Assembly (NCBI RefSeq): GCF_001613265.1
Contig: NZ_BDCA01000002.1
Location: 124,001-188,000 of the forward strand
Source: Nocardia vermiculata NBRC 100427
GTDB lineage: Bacteria; Actinomycetota; Actinomycetes; Mycobacteriales; Mycobacteriaceae
Direction of reading: 5' to 3'
Length of the DNA: 64,000 nt
In this document: positions 37,147 to 45,472 of the stretch, piece after piece
Position numbering within the stretch: the stretch's first letter is position 1
How the letters are laid out: each line of letters starts with the position of its first letter
Program-made: the position numbers and the translations under genes
Notes under the pieces: model-generated
Database searches by the model: none
What the model was told of the DNA's origin: nothing
The model's input: only the letters and a program-made list of their open reading frames with translations

Positions 37147-37245
37147 ATGTTCGCACCACCCGGCAGCCCGATCGAAGCGTTGATGTTGTGGCTGCGCAAC
37201 AGCCTGTGCACCCTGTCGGCCGACGTCCCCTGTCTCTACACCTGA
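37147..37245 (+). CDS. Micro-peptide array member 2 (32 aa)
   Basis: 32 codons: MFAPPGS, then PIEALMLWLRNSLCTLS, then ADVPCLYT. CGAGGA lies 6 nt before ATG 37147 and abuts an in-frame ATG at 37141, so 37147 is the likelier start. Cys21 and Cys29 are separated by seven residues, as in member 3. A small hairpin (GCCGCA/TGCGGC, 37100-37116) lies upstream. No promoter motif is obvious. Confidence 0.6.
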   Translation: MFAPPGSPIEALMLWLRNSLCTLSADVPCLYT

Positions 37246-37278
37246 CGCGTCGGGTCATCCACCCACGAGGAGCGCCCC

Positions 37279-37386
37279 ATGCAATTCACCTATCTCCCGG
37301 CCGACCCGGTCGAGGCCCTGCTGATGCGATTGCACAACATCGTGTGCAGCCTGTCCTCCGGCGGGCCCTGCATGATGCCGATGTGA
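37279..37386 (+). CDS. Micro-peptide array member 3 (35 aa)
   Basis: 35 codons: MQFTYLPAD, then PVEALLMRLHNIVCSLS, then SGGPC and a Met-rich end. GAGGAG (37267-37272) is 6 nt before the ATG, an ideal site. Cys23 and Cys31 match member 2's spacing. It begins 33 nt after member 2, so the two are probably co-transcribed, and ends 7 nt before the convergent DUF885 gene. Confidence 0.62.
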   Translation: MQFTYLPADPVEALLMRLHNIVCSLSSGGPCMMPM

Positions 37387-37393
37387 CCGGCGT

Positions 37394-38590
37394 TCACATC
37401 CGTCGCACCGCGGCCGGTGTCAGCGGTTCGTCGAGCAGCCGGCCGAAGCGGGCCACCCGTTCGCCGGCGTCCGCCGCTCGATCGAGCCAGCCGCCGAGCA
37501 ACCGGTATCCCTCCACATAGGTGCTGATGTAGGCCCGCCACAGCGGCGAGGACAGAAATCGCAACGACTGCCGGGCACGCTCGGGTGTGGTCAGGCTCCA
37601 ACGCTGCAGAAAGGCGGCGACCTCGTCGGCATCACGCCGACGGTCGTGCAGCAGCAGCGCCGCATCCTGGCGCACCCCCAGCAGTTTGCCGGACGCGGAC
37701 GAAAGCTGTTGAGCACGTTGTCCGTCGAAGCGCAGCCCCAGATCGGCGTAGATTTCCTGCGCCCAGACTCCCCAATCGGGGCCCACGATCGACTTCAGGG
37801 CCAGATCGGCCAGGCCCTCCGCCATCAGGCATTGCGGAGTGTTCACGACGAACAGGGTCTGTTCGTCCTGGCCTGCGGCGACCAGCCCGGCCTCCTTCCG
37901 GCAGTGCTCGGTGTGGTGTCCCGGATACGCCTCGTGTGCGATCAAGGCGGGCAATTGCGCCATATGTTGTTTCAGGTCGGAGTTGATCGCCACCCGGGAC
38001 CGGTAATTGCCCAGGTAGTAGTTGAAACCCGACCACGGCTTGTCACCGACGATCTCGTATTCGACGCGCTCGTGATCCGGTAGCGGATACCGTTCGCGCA
38101 CCAGTTCACGCAATGCTCCGGAAAAGGCGTTCACACAGTCGGTCAATCGTTCCGGTGCGATCTCGTCTGCGCGGCGATGAGCGGTCATCCGGTCGAGCAG
38201 CGTCCCCTCCCCCGCGAGCACCTCGTCCAGCTGCCGGTGCGCGTCGTGATAGTCCTCGACGTCGCCGAGTTCGATATCGACGTCGAAGTATGCCCGGACC
38301 TCGTCGACGAACGAGATGTCGTCGCCGGCGAATTTCCGTCCCGAACATTCGAGTGCGCGCAGATGCGCGGCGATGAATTCGGTGCGCTGTGCACCGAGCC
38401 CGGCCTCCGGCAGTTCCCCCAGCAGTGCGGCCGCCCGGGTGGCGAGCTCGCGCGGCTGCGGCGCCGGCGCGGACTCGACCGCCTGCCGGAGCGTCGGGTC
38501 GCCGGTGTAGGCGTCGACGAAACCGGGCTCGAGGCGATCGAACGCCAGTCCCAGGCGCAGATATTCGGTGACGAGCGGATGCGCTTGCAT
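37394..38590 (-). CDS. DUF885 family metallopeptidase-like protein
   Basis: 398 residues with HEAYPGHH (His219-His226) followed by TEH, the zinc-binding-type motif of DUF885 (M3/M32-like) proteins. Hydrolase activity on peptides is likely but unproven; no signal peptide, so cytoplasmic. ATG 38590 follows TATCGT by 8 nt. It is not part of the mycobacterial glyA-coaA order and sits convergent to the micro-peptide array, with which it may have arrived. Confidence 0.85.
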   Translation of the reverse strand: MQAHPLVTEYLRLGLAFDRLEPGFVDAYTGDPTLRQAVESAPAPQPRELATRAAALLGELPEAGLGAQRTEFIAAHLRALECSGRKFAGDDISFVDEVRAYFDVDIELGDVEDYHDAHRQLDEVLAGEGTLLDRMTAHRRADEIAPERLTDCVNAFSGALRELVRERYPLPDHERVEYEIVGDKPWSGFNYYLGNYRSRVAINSDLKQHMAQLPALIAHEAYPGHHTEHCRKEAGLVAAGQDEQTLFVVNTPQCLMAEGLADLALKSIVGPDWGVWAQEIYADLGLRFDGQRAQQLSSASGKLLGVRQDAALLLHDRRRDADEVAAFLQRWSLTTPERARQSLRFLSSPLWRAYISTYVEGYRLLGGWLDRAADAGERVARFGRLLDEPLTPAAVRRM

Positions 38591-38703
38591 GACATCCGAC
38601 GATAGCTGCTGCCGCGCACGCGGAGAGAAATGTCACGCAGGGTTACCGGCGAGTAATAACACCCCGTGTTCGGCGCGCCGACCCGTCCGAGGAGAATTCG
38701 CCT

Positions 38704-38799
38704 ATGCGAGGACTGTCGAGCGGATCTCACCGCGCCGGGCACGGCATCCGTGAGAATTCATCGGGCATATCGGGCCGACCGGACCGGGAGCGTGAGTAG
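38704..38799 (+). CDS. Possible 31-codon leader ORF before coaA
   Basis: Starts with an excellent site (GAGGAGAA, 9 nt before ATG 38704) and stops 9 nt before the coaA ATG, so ribosomes could reinitiate. The product (MRGLSSGSHRAGHG to RPDRERE) is polar and Arg/Gly/Ser-rich with no recognisable fold. It may be a translated leader that couples to coaA, or noise. Confidence 0.35.
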   Translation: MRGLSSGSHRAGHGIRENSSGISGRPDRERE

Positions 38800-38808
38800 G
38801 TGGGCCGG

Positions 38809-39732
38809 ATGAGCGAACCGAGTCCTTATGTCGAATTCGATCGCAACCAGTGGCGCACCCTGCGGAAGTCGACACCGCTGGCCCTCACCGAGGAAGAGCT
38901 GGTCGGCCTGCGTGGTCTCGGCGAGCAGATCGACCTCGACGAGGTCGCCGAGGTGTATCTCCCACTGGCCCGGCTGATCCACCTGCAGGTCGCGGCGCGG
39001 CAGCGCCTGTTCGCCGCGACCGCGACCTTCCTCGGGGAGACCCACCCCGACAACCAGGTGCCGTTCGTCATCGGTATCGCCGGCAGTGTGGCCGTCGGGA
39101 AATCGACCACGGCCCGAGTACTGCAGGCGCTGCTCGCGCGCTGGGATCACCACCCACGGGTCGATCTGGTCACGACCGACGGATTCCTCTATCCCACCGC
39201 GGAACTGACCCGGCGCGGGATCATGCATCGCAAAGGGTTCCCGGAGAGCTACAACCGGCGCAAGCTGTTGCGCTTCGTCACCGAGGTCAAATCCGGTGCC
39301 GCGGAGGCCTGTGCGCCGATGTACTCCCACATCGCCTACGACATCCTGCCCGATCAGTTCCACTGTGTGCGCCAGCCCGACATCCTCATCATGGAGGGCC
39401 TCAATGTGCTGCAGACCGGGCCGCGGCTGATGGTGTCGGACCTGTTCGACTTCTCGATCTACGTCGACGCCCGGATCGAGAACATCGAGCGCTGGTACGT
39501 CGATCGTTTTCTCTCCCTGCGCAAGACGGCCTTCGCCGATCCGCGATCGCATTTCCACCACTACGCCGAGTTCTCCGATACCGAGGCCACCACCGCCGCT
39601 CAGGACATCTGGAACGCCACCAACCGCCCGAACCTGGTGGAGAACATCCTGCCCACGCGGCCGCGCGCGACACTGGTGCTGCGCAAGGACTCCGACCACA
39701 GCATCAACCGGATCCGGCTGCGCAAGCTGTGA
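38809..39732 (+). CDS. coaA: Type I pantothenate kinase
   Basis: 307 residues; P-loop GSVAVGKST (92-100), [19 protein letters not shown] and IMEGLNVLQ mark the bacterial type I enzyme, which phosphorylates pantothenate in the first CoA step. AGGTGG lies 5 nt before ATG 38809. A possible leader ORF precedes it. Confidence 0.95.
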   Translation: MSEPSPYVEFDRNQWRTLRKSTPLALTEEELVGLRGLGEQIDLDEVAEVYLPLARLIHLQVAARQRLFAATATFLGETHPDNQVPFVIGIAGSVAVGKSTTARVLQALLARWDHHPRVDLVTTDGFLYPTAELTRRGIMHRKGFPESYNRRKLLRFVTEVKSGAAEACAPMYSHIAYDILPDQFHCVRQPDILIMEGLNVLQTGPRLMVSDLFDFSIYVDARIENIERWYVDRFLSLRKTAFADPRSHFHHYAEFSDTEATTAAQDIWNATNRPNLVENILPTRPRATLVLRKDSDHSINRIRLRKL

Positions 39733-39756
39733 TCCGGGCCGCAACGGCGGTGCCGG

Positions 39757-40554
39757 TCAGACTCCGTAGCGGCGGTGCCGTGCGGCGTAGTCACGCAGGG
39801 CGCGTAGGAAGTCCACCCGGCGGAACTCCGGCCAGTACGCCTCGGTGAACCAGATCTCCGAATAGGCGCTCTGCCACAGCAGGAAACCCGACAACCGCTG
39901 CTCGCCGGAGGTGCGGATCACCAGATCGGGATCGGGCTGCCCGGAGGTGTACAGATGCTGCCCTATCGCGTTCACGGTGAGTGACTGCACCAGATCCTCA
40001 CCGGTCTCACCGGCCGCGATCTCCTGGCGCACCAGCGACTGCACCGCGTCGGCGATCTCCTGGCGGCCGCCGTAACCGACCGCGACGTTCACATGAATGC
40101 CGCCCGCTCGCCCCTGCGTCCCGTCGGCCGCGGACTGCATGCGGGCCGCGACGTCCTCGGGCAGGCTCTGCAACGACCCCACGATGCGCACCCCCCAGTT
40201 GTTCTCCGGGGCAGCCAACTCCTCGACCACATCGGTGATCACCTCGAACAGGGTTTCCAGTTCGTCGGCGGTGCGGTTGAGATTCTCGTTCGACAGCAGG
40301 TACACCGTCACCATCTCGATGCCCTCGGCCTGGCACCAGCCGACCAGTTCGGCGATCTTGAGCGCGCCGACCCGATGCCCGTGCGTGACATCGGTGAAGC
40401 CGTTCTCCCGCGCCCACCGGCGATTCCCGTCGCAGACGACCGCGACATGACGCGGATGCCGTTTGCCTGCCAGCTGTTTCGACAGCTGCGCCTCGTAGAT
40501 GCGATACGGCAGGCCGCGTACCTTCCTGCCGAGCACCCGACCAGCAAGCTTCAC
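39757..40554 (-). CDS. Z-prenyl diphosphate synthase (Rv1086-like isoprenyl transferase)
   Basis: 265 residues of the UppS family: CDGNRRWAR (Asp42), YLLSNENLNR, and RTSGEQRLSGFLLWQSAY near the C-terminus. The closest known relative by pattern and gene order is mycobacterial Rv1086, a short-chain Z-farnesyl diphosphate synthase that primes decaprenyl phosphate formation. GTG 40554 follows TAAGGT by 8 nt; the frame is open to 40611. Confidence 0.9.
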   Translation of the reverse strand: MKLAGRVLGRKVRGLPYRIYEAQLSKQLAGKRHPRHVAVVCDGNRRWARENGFTDVTHGHRVGALKIAELVGWCQAEGIEMVTVYLLSNENLNRTADELETLFEVITDVVEELAAPENNWGVRIVGSLQSLPEDVAARMQSAADGTQGRAGGIHVNVAVGYGGRQEIADAVQSLVRQEIAAGETGEDLVQSLTVNAIGQHLYTSGQPDPDLVIRTSGEQRLSGFLLWQSAYSEIWFTEAYWPEFRRVDFLRALRDYAARHRRYGV

Positions 40555-40695
40555 GGCTGCCAACCTTATCCACCTCTCGCGCGCTGCTCGAGCCATGGCA
40601 GCGCCCACCACGAATCAGTACCTCGACTGCGATCGACCATATCTCTCCGGCCCGCGACGCGCGGAGCCTACTGCCGGTACAGTGGCTGACAACCT

Positions 40696-40715
40696 AACCT
40701 ACGGAACCGTAGGTT
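40696..40715. promoter_or_regulatory. Perfect palindromic operator before the hemolysin III gene
   Basis: AACCTACGG-AA-CCGTAGGTT, a perfect 9-bp inverted repeat that ends just before the AGGAGG ribosome site (40720-40725). Its position over the promoter/leader suggests repression. CCTACGG-N2-CCGTAGG-type sites are, from memory, used by TetR-type lipid regulators in mycolata; this link is tentative. Confidence 0.65.
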
Positions 40716-40731
40716 ACTCAGGAGGTAACTA

Positions 40732-41490
40732 GTGCCGGATTCGATGAGCTCGGCAAATGCCGAGGCGGGCGCCGGTGGCCCGGCCGGATCCCACGCCGCC
40801 CCGCGCGGGTCGGCCCTCGAGGATCTGGCCCGGGAGGGCTTGCGCACGCTGGCCGTCAAACCGCGGATGCGGGGCTGGATCCACACCTATGCCGTGGGGA
40901 TCGCCGCCGTCGCCGTCGCGGCACTCGTCGCATTCGCGGCCACGGTCTCCGCCACGGCCGCCTGGTCCACCCTCGTCTACGGGCTCACGGTGTGCGGCCT
41001 GTTCGGCGTGAGCGCGGTCTACCACCGGGTGACCTGGAGCACCGACCGTGCCCGCACCCATATGAAGCGCGCCGACCATTCGATGATCTTCCTGTTCATC
41101 GCCGGTAGTTACACGCCGTTCGCCCTGCTCGGCCTCGGCGGACGCACCGGACTCGTGCTGCTCGTCGTGGTCTGGTGTGGCGCGATCGCCGGCGTGGCCT
41201 TGAAACTGCTGTGGCCGACCGCACCGCGCTGGGTCGGGGTACCGCTGTATCTGCTGCTGGGCTGGGCCATCGTCCCGGTCGCGGCGCCGCTGACCCACAA
41301 TGTCGGAATCGCCCCCATGGTGCTGCTGCTGATCGGTGGTATCGCCTACAGCGTGGGCGCTGTGCTGTACGCCACCAAATGGCCGAATCCGTGGCCGGAG
41401 GTCTTCGGTCACCACGAATTCTTCCATGCGGCAACCGTTCTCGCGGCGATGTGCCATTACGCCGCGATCTGGCTCGTCGTATCGTCGTAA
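40732..41490 (+). CDS. trhA: Hemolysin III family / PAQR-type membrane protein (TrhA)
   Basis: 252 residues with seven membrane helices and the family's metal-site motifs SAVYHRVTW, RADHSMIFLFIAGSYTPF and GHHEFFHAATVLA (His and Asp residues shared with PAQR receptors). Bacterial members affect membrane lipid homeostasis. GTG 40732 has AGGAGG 6 nt upstream. It is divergent from the prenyl synthase with a palindrome between. Confidence 0.9.
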   Translation: MPDSMSSANAEAGAGGPAGSHAAPRGSALEDLAREGLRTLAVKPRMRGWIHTYAVGIAAVAVAALVAFAATVSATAAWSTLVYGLTVCGLFGVSAVYHRVTWSTDRARTHMKRADHSMIFLFIAGSYTPFALLGLGGRTGLVLLVVVWCGAIAGVALKLLWPTAPRWVGVPLYLLLGWAIVPVAAPLTHNVGIAPMVLLLIGGIAYSVGAVLYATKWPNPWPEVFGHHEFFHAATVLAAMCHYAAIWLVVSS

Positions 41491-41593
41491 GACAAGATCA
41501 CCGGTAACTCGCCGCGGCACCACCCGGGGGATCTATGCTCGTTCGTGCTGAACGTCCGAAACCGGTAATTCCGACAGACCACTTCCAGGGGCT

Positions 41594-43117
41594 ATGACCA
41601 GTCGACTCGTGCTCTGGGCCCTCCGTGCACGCTGGGGCCTCTCGACAGTGGTGATGGTGTGCAACCTCGGTGGCCTCGGCGTCATCGTCGTCGAACTGTG
41701 GTTGAGCGGATTCCTCGGCCGGCTCGGGGACGAATGGGTGCGTGCCGTCGCGCAGACCGCCATCTACCCGATCATCGGCGCCTTCGTCGGCATCCTGCTC
41801 GCGGTACGGGACCGGACCTTCTACTTCAACTGGATCGACCAGACGCGCCAGCCCACCCGGCCCGAGGCCGAGCGAATACTGAAACTGCCGGTCGCGATCA
41901 CCGCCCGCGCGCTGGCGATCTGGATACCCGGTGTGTTCATCGCCACGGCACTGTTCGCACAGGTGGTGCCCACCCGGGCACTGTGGGCCATCGGGGCGAT
42001 GTTCTTCCTGGGCGGGCTCGAATCGGCAGGATTCACCTTCCTAGTCGTGGACCGCCTCATCCGGCCGACGATCCCCGTGGTCGCGCGGATACTCGGCGGC
42101 ACCTCGCACTGGAGCTCGACCGTGCTGAACCGGCTGGTGATCTCCTGGGCCGTCGCGGGTGCGATGCCGCTGCTCATGTTGATCACCGTGCTCGGTGATC
42201 CGGTGGCCGACGCCTCCGACCGCGTCCGCACCGCGCTATACATGTCGCTGGTCGGACTTCTGGTCGGGGCGCTCACCACCGCCACCCTGGCGCGCTCGGT
42301 CGCCGCCCCGCTGCACGCGCTGCGCCGGGCGCTGGACCGGATCGCGCGCGGTGAACTGTCGGCCCGGGTGCCGATCACCAGTGCCAGCGAGATCGGCCGG
42401 CTGGAGCTGTCGGTGAACGAACTCGCGGAGAACCTGTCCGAGCGTGAGCGTATGCGCGACGTGTTCGGCCGCCACGTCGGCAACGAGGTCGCCGAACGCG
42501 CGCTCGCCCGCGGGGTCGACCTGACCGGCGATGTTCGGGTGGTGACCGCGCTGTTCGTGGATGTGACCGGCTCGGTGGAGATGGCGACCGAACTCGCGCC
42601 ACGCGAATTCGTCGACCAGCTGAACCGGCTGCTGGCGGTCGTCGTCTCGGCGACCGAGGACAACGGTGGGCTGGTCAACAAATTCGAGGGCGATGCCGCG
42701 CTGTGTATTTTCGGCGCGCCGATAGCGCTGGGTGACAATGCGACCCCCGCCCTGCGCGCGGCCCGGCGCATCCGCGACGAGGTAGCGCTCGGCGGCGAGT
42801 TCGACATCGGTATCGGGGTGGCGCGCGGCTCGGTGTTCGCCGGCGATGTGGGCAGCGATACCCGCCTGGAATTCACCGTGATCGGCGACGCGGTCAACGA
42901 GGCGTCCCGGCTCACCACCGAGGCCAAGGAGGTACCGCGGCGCATCCTGGCCAGCCAGGCGGTGATCGACGCCGCGACCGACTCCGAACGATCCCGCTGG
43001 ACGCTCTACGAGACGATCCAGCTCCGCGGCCGCAAGGAGGCGACCGCGTGCTGGACCGACCGCAAACCCACCGGCGCGGTGGAGCCCCGGAAAGCGGAAC
43101 CCGCGGCCGAAGTCTGA
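41594..43117 (+). CDS. Membrane class III adenylate cyclase with HAMP domain
   Basis: 507 residues: six membrane helices (about 1-230), HAMP linker (about 230-285: APLHALRRALDRIARGEL) and a class III catalytic domain. Metal aspartates Asp323 (FVDVTGS) and Asp367 (NKFEGDAA), substrate residue Lys363, and Asp432, Asn435 and Arg439 in IGDAVNEASR are all present, so the enzyme should be active on ATP as a homodimer. Layout matches M. tuberculosis Rv1318c-Rv1320c. AGGGG is close to ATG 41594. Confidence 0.92.
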   Translation: MTSRLVLWALRARWGLSTVVMVCNLGGLGVIVVELWLSGFLGRLGDEWVRAVAQTAIYPIIGAFVGILLAVRDRTFYFNWIDQTRQPTRPEAERILKLPVAITARALAIWIPGVFIATALFAQVVPTRALWAIGAMFFLGGLESAGFTFLVVDRLIRPTIPVVARILGGTSHWSSTVLNRLVISWAVAGAMPLLMLITVLGDPVADASDRVRTALYMSLVGLLVGALTTATLARSVAAPLHALRRALDRIARGELSARVPITSASEIGRLELSVNELAENLSERERMRDVFGRHVGNEVAERALARGVDLTGDVRVVTALFVDVTGSVEMATELAPREFVDQLNRLLAVVVSATEDNGGLVNKFEGDAALCIFGAPIALGDNATPALRAARRIRDEVALGGEFDIGIGVARGSVFAGDVGSDTRLEFTVIGDAVNEASRLTTEAKEVPRRILASQAVIDAATDSERSRWTLYETIQLRGRKEATACWTDRKPTGAVEPRKAEPAAEV

Positions 43118-43136
43118 GCGTGCCGCGCACGCGGCG

Positions 43137-45212
43137 TCAGCCGGCAGCCAACCCGGCGCGTACCTGTTCGGGGTCCGAGACCGGAAGGTCGCAGACCGCG
43201 CCGCGGCAGATGTAGGCGGCGGGTCCCGCGGCGGACGCGGGCCGGTCGGCGAGTAACGGCGCCGAATCACGCTGTCCCGCAACGATCACGGCTCCACCCG
43301 GCGCGTAGGTACGAGCCGTGCCCAGCAACTCGGCGACCGCCCCGGAATCGGTGTCCGTGGCACGGGAGATCGCTACTTGGATCGGCCCGGCCAGCGCCGC
43401 CTCGGCCACACTCAACCAGTGACCGCCGGAGCGAGCTGCCCGCGCCAGCACCACCGTGCCCGCGTCGAGGGTCGCGTCGGCCAGGGCGCGGTAGCGCACG
43501 GCACGGTCGGGATCGCTCAGCGCGGAGGCCGTGAGCAGGGATTCCGCGAAGGCCGACGCACCGGCCGGGGTCGCACCGTCGAGCGGGTCGCGTGGCCGGG
43601 CCACCAATGTCTCGGCATCGGCCGCGGTGTCGAACCAGCTGCCCGGATGCGCGGGATCGTCGAAATGCGTGATCGCGATATCGATCAGCGCCTGTGCCTG
43701 TTCCAGCCACGACAGTTCGCCGGTGGCCTGATGCAGGGCGAGCAGGCCCGTGGACAACCACGCGTAATCCTCGAGCACTGCGGGGGCCGTTCCGGCGACC
43801 CCACCGAGCGAGGCGCGCACCAGGCGGCCGGCTACCAGGTGCCGATCCAGCAGATAGCGCGCACAGCGGGCAGCGCCCTCCACCCACTCCGAGCGGCCAC
43901 CCGCCGCACCCGCCTCCGCCAGCGCAGTGATCGCCATCCCGTTCCAGGCCGTCACGACCTTGTCGTCGCGCTCGGGCTGGGGTCGGCGATCGCGCACCTC
44001 GCGCAGTCGCCGCCGGATGTCGTCGAATCGTGCCGCATCGCCGGGGTCGTCGCCGGATGCGGCACCGGGGTCGGTGTAGCGGGTCAGGACCGAGGTGCCG
44101 TGCTCGAAGGTACCCATGGTGGTGACACCGAAAACCGAAGCGGCCCATTCCCCGTCCGCCGCCCCGAGAGCCTCGACGAGCTGCTGCGGAGTCCACACGT
44201 ACGTGGCACCTTCCACACCCGGTACGCCGGGTTCGAGGTGGGTGTCGGCGTCGAATGCCGAGGCGAAAGCGCCCTCCGCGGTCAGCAGATCGGTCAGCAG
44301 AAAGCTCGCGGTTTCCGTGGTGACGCGCTGCGACAGCCCATCACCGCCGTCGCGGCCGTCCAGCCGGGCCAGATGCGCGTACACGCGCAGCAACTGGGCA
44401 TTGTCGTAGAGCATCTTCTCGAAGTGCGGCACCACCCAGGCGGCATCGACCGAGTAGCGAGCGAAGCCGCCGCGCAGTTGATCGTAGATACCGCCGCGCG
44501 CCATCGCCGCACAGGTCAGCGAAACCACCTGCCGCGCAGCCGGTTCACCGGTGCGCTCGTGATGCCGCAACAGCCCTTCCAGCAGGGCCGACGGCGGAAA
44601 CTTCGGTGCCCCACCGAATCCCGCATGCTGCGAGTCCACATCGCGCAGCACCGTGGCCACCGCGTGGGCGAGCAGTTCCGGGCTCACGCCGATCTCACTG
44701 TCGGGCAGGCTCGCACCTTGTTCGCGCATTGCCTGCGCCACCTGCCCGGCCGCCTGGTCCACCTCGGTCCGCCGATTCACCCAGGTATCGGTGACCGCGG
44801 TCAGCAACTGGGTGAACGAGGGCATCCCGCCCCGCGGCGTCTTCGGGTAGTAGGTGCCGCAGTAGAACGGTTCCCCGGCGGGGGTCAGGAAGCAGGTCAT
44901 CGGCCATCCGCCCTGGCCGGTCATGGCGAGGGTGGCGGACATGTACACGGCGTCGATATCGGGCCGTTCCTCCCGATCCACCTTCACGCAGACGAAGTTC
45001 GCGTTCATCACCTCGGCGGTGGCCTGATCCTCGAACGATTCGTGTGCCATCACATGACACCAATGGCACGAGGCGTACCCCACCGACAGCAGAATCGGAA
45101 CGTCCCGCTCGGCAGCCTCGGCCACCGCCGCCTCGCCCCACTGCTGCCAGTGCACCGGATTGTCCGCATGCTGGCGCAGATAAGGCGAGGTGGCCTCACC
45201 CAGTCGATTCAT
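43137..45212 (-). CDS. DUF255 thioredoxin-like / six-hairpin glycosidase-like protein (YyaL family)
   Basis: 691 residues: N-terminal thioredoxin-like DUF255 domain with CHWC (Cys49, Cys52) in GYASCHWCHVMAHESF, then an (alpha/alpha) barrel region resembling six-hairpin glycosidases. Widespread family, Rv1084 position in mycobacteria. Role uncertain; redox or N-acylglucosamine-epimerase-like activity is speculated. ATG 45212 fits the family start NRLGEATSPYL. Confidence 0.9.
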   Translation of the reverse strand: MNRLGEATSPYLRQHADNPVHWQQWGEAAVAEAAERDVPILLSVGYASCHWCHVMAHESFEDQATAEVMNANFVCVKVDREERPDIDAVYMSATLAMTGQGGWPMTCFLTPAGEPFYCGTYYPKTPRGGMPSFTQLLTAVTDTWVNRRTEVDQAAGQVAQAMREQGASLPDSEIGVSPELLAHAVATVLRDVDSQHAGFGGAPKFPPSALLEGLLRHHERTGEPAARQVVSLTCAAMARGGIYDQLRGGFARYSVDAAWVVPHFEKMLYDNAQLLRVYAHLARLDGRDGGDGLSQRVTTETASFLLTDLLTAEGAFASAFDADTHLEPGVPGVEGATYVWTPQQLVEALGAADGEWAASVFGVTTMGTFEHGTSVLTRYTDPGAASGDDPGDAARFDDIRRRLREVRDRRPQPERDDKVVTAWNGMAITALAEAGAAGGRSEWVEGAARCARYLLDRHLVAGRLVRASLGGVAGTAPAVLEDYAWLSTGLLALHQATGELSWLEQAQALIDIAITHFDDPAHPGSWFDTAADAETLVARPRDPLDGATPAGASAFAESLLTASALSDPDRAVRYRALADATLDAGTVVLARAARSGGHWLSVAEAALAGPIQVAISRATDTDSGAVAELLGTARTYAPGGAVIVAGQRDSAPLLADRPASAAGPAAYICRGAVCDLPVSDPEQVRAGLAAG

Positions 45213-45300
45213 ACGTCCCAGCCTGACACACCTGGCCGAGACAGCACATCGCGGCGAAAACGTGATAGTAGGAACCGGGCGAAACGGGTACCTGGAACAG

Positions 45301-45465
45301 ATGAGCGAGACTGCGCGAAGGCGTCCGGCATCGGTTCGGCGGCGGCCCTGGTATCTGGACCTCGAAGAGGCCGCGCGGCGCGGTGCGCACGGTAATGCGG
45401 GGATGGGCTACTTCGATTGTGACTGCGATATCTGCCACCGCCGGTTCCGGCCGATGGCGGTCTGA
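45301..45465 (+). CDS. Small Cys-rich protein, 54 aa
   Basis: 54 residues: Arg-rich start, LDLEEAARRGAHG middle, and a C-terminal CDCDICHRRF motif (Cys40, Cys42, Cys45) that could hold a metal. It lies between convergent-end DUF255 promoter DNA and the esterase stop (7-nt gap). The frame is open from 45190, but ATG 45301 is the sensible start. Unknown function; the compact Cys motif and codon use suggest it is real. Confidence 0.6.
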   Translation: MSETARRRPASVRRRPWYLDLEEAARRGAHGNAGMGYFDCDCDICHRRFRPMAV

Positions 45466-45472
45466 GAATCCG

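Noticed and set aside
36853..37386. RiPP (lanthipeptide or lasso) biosynthetic cluster
   Set aside because: The Cys-bearing precursors would fit, but no LanM/LanB/C, YcaO, radical SAM or lasso cyclase gene lies nearby.
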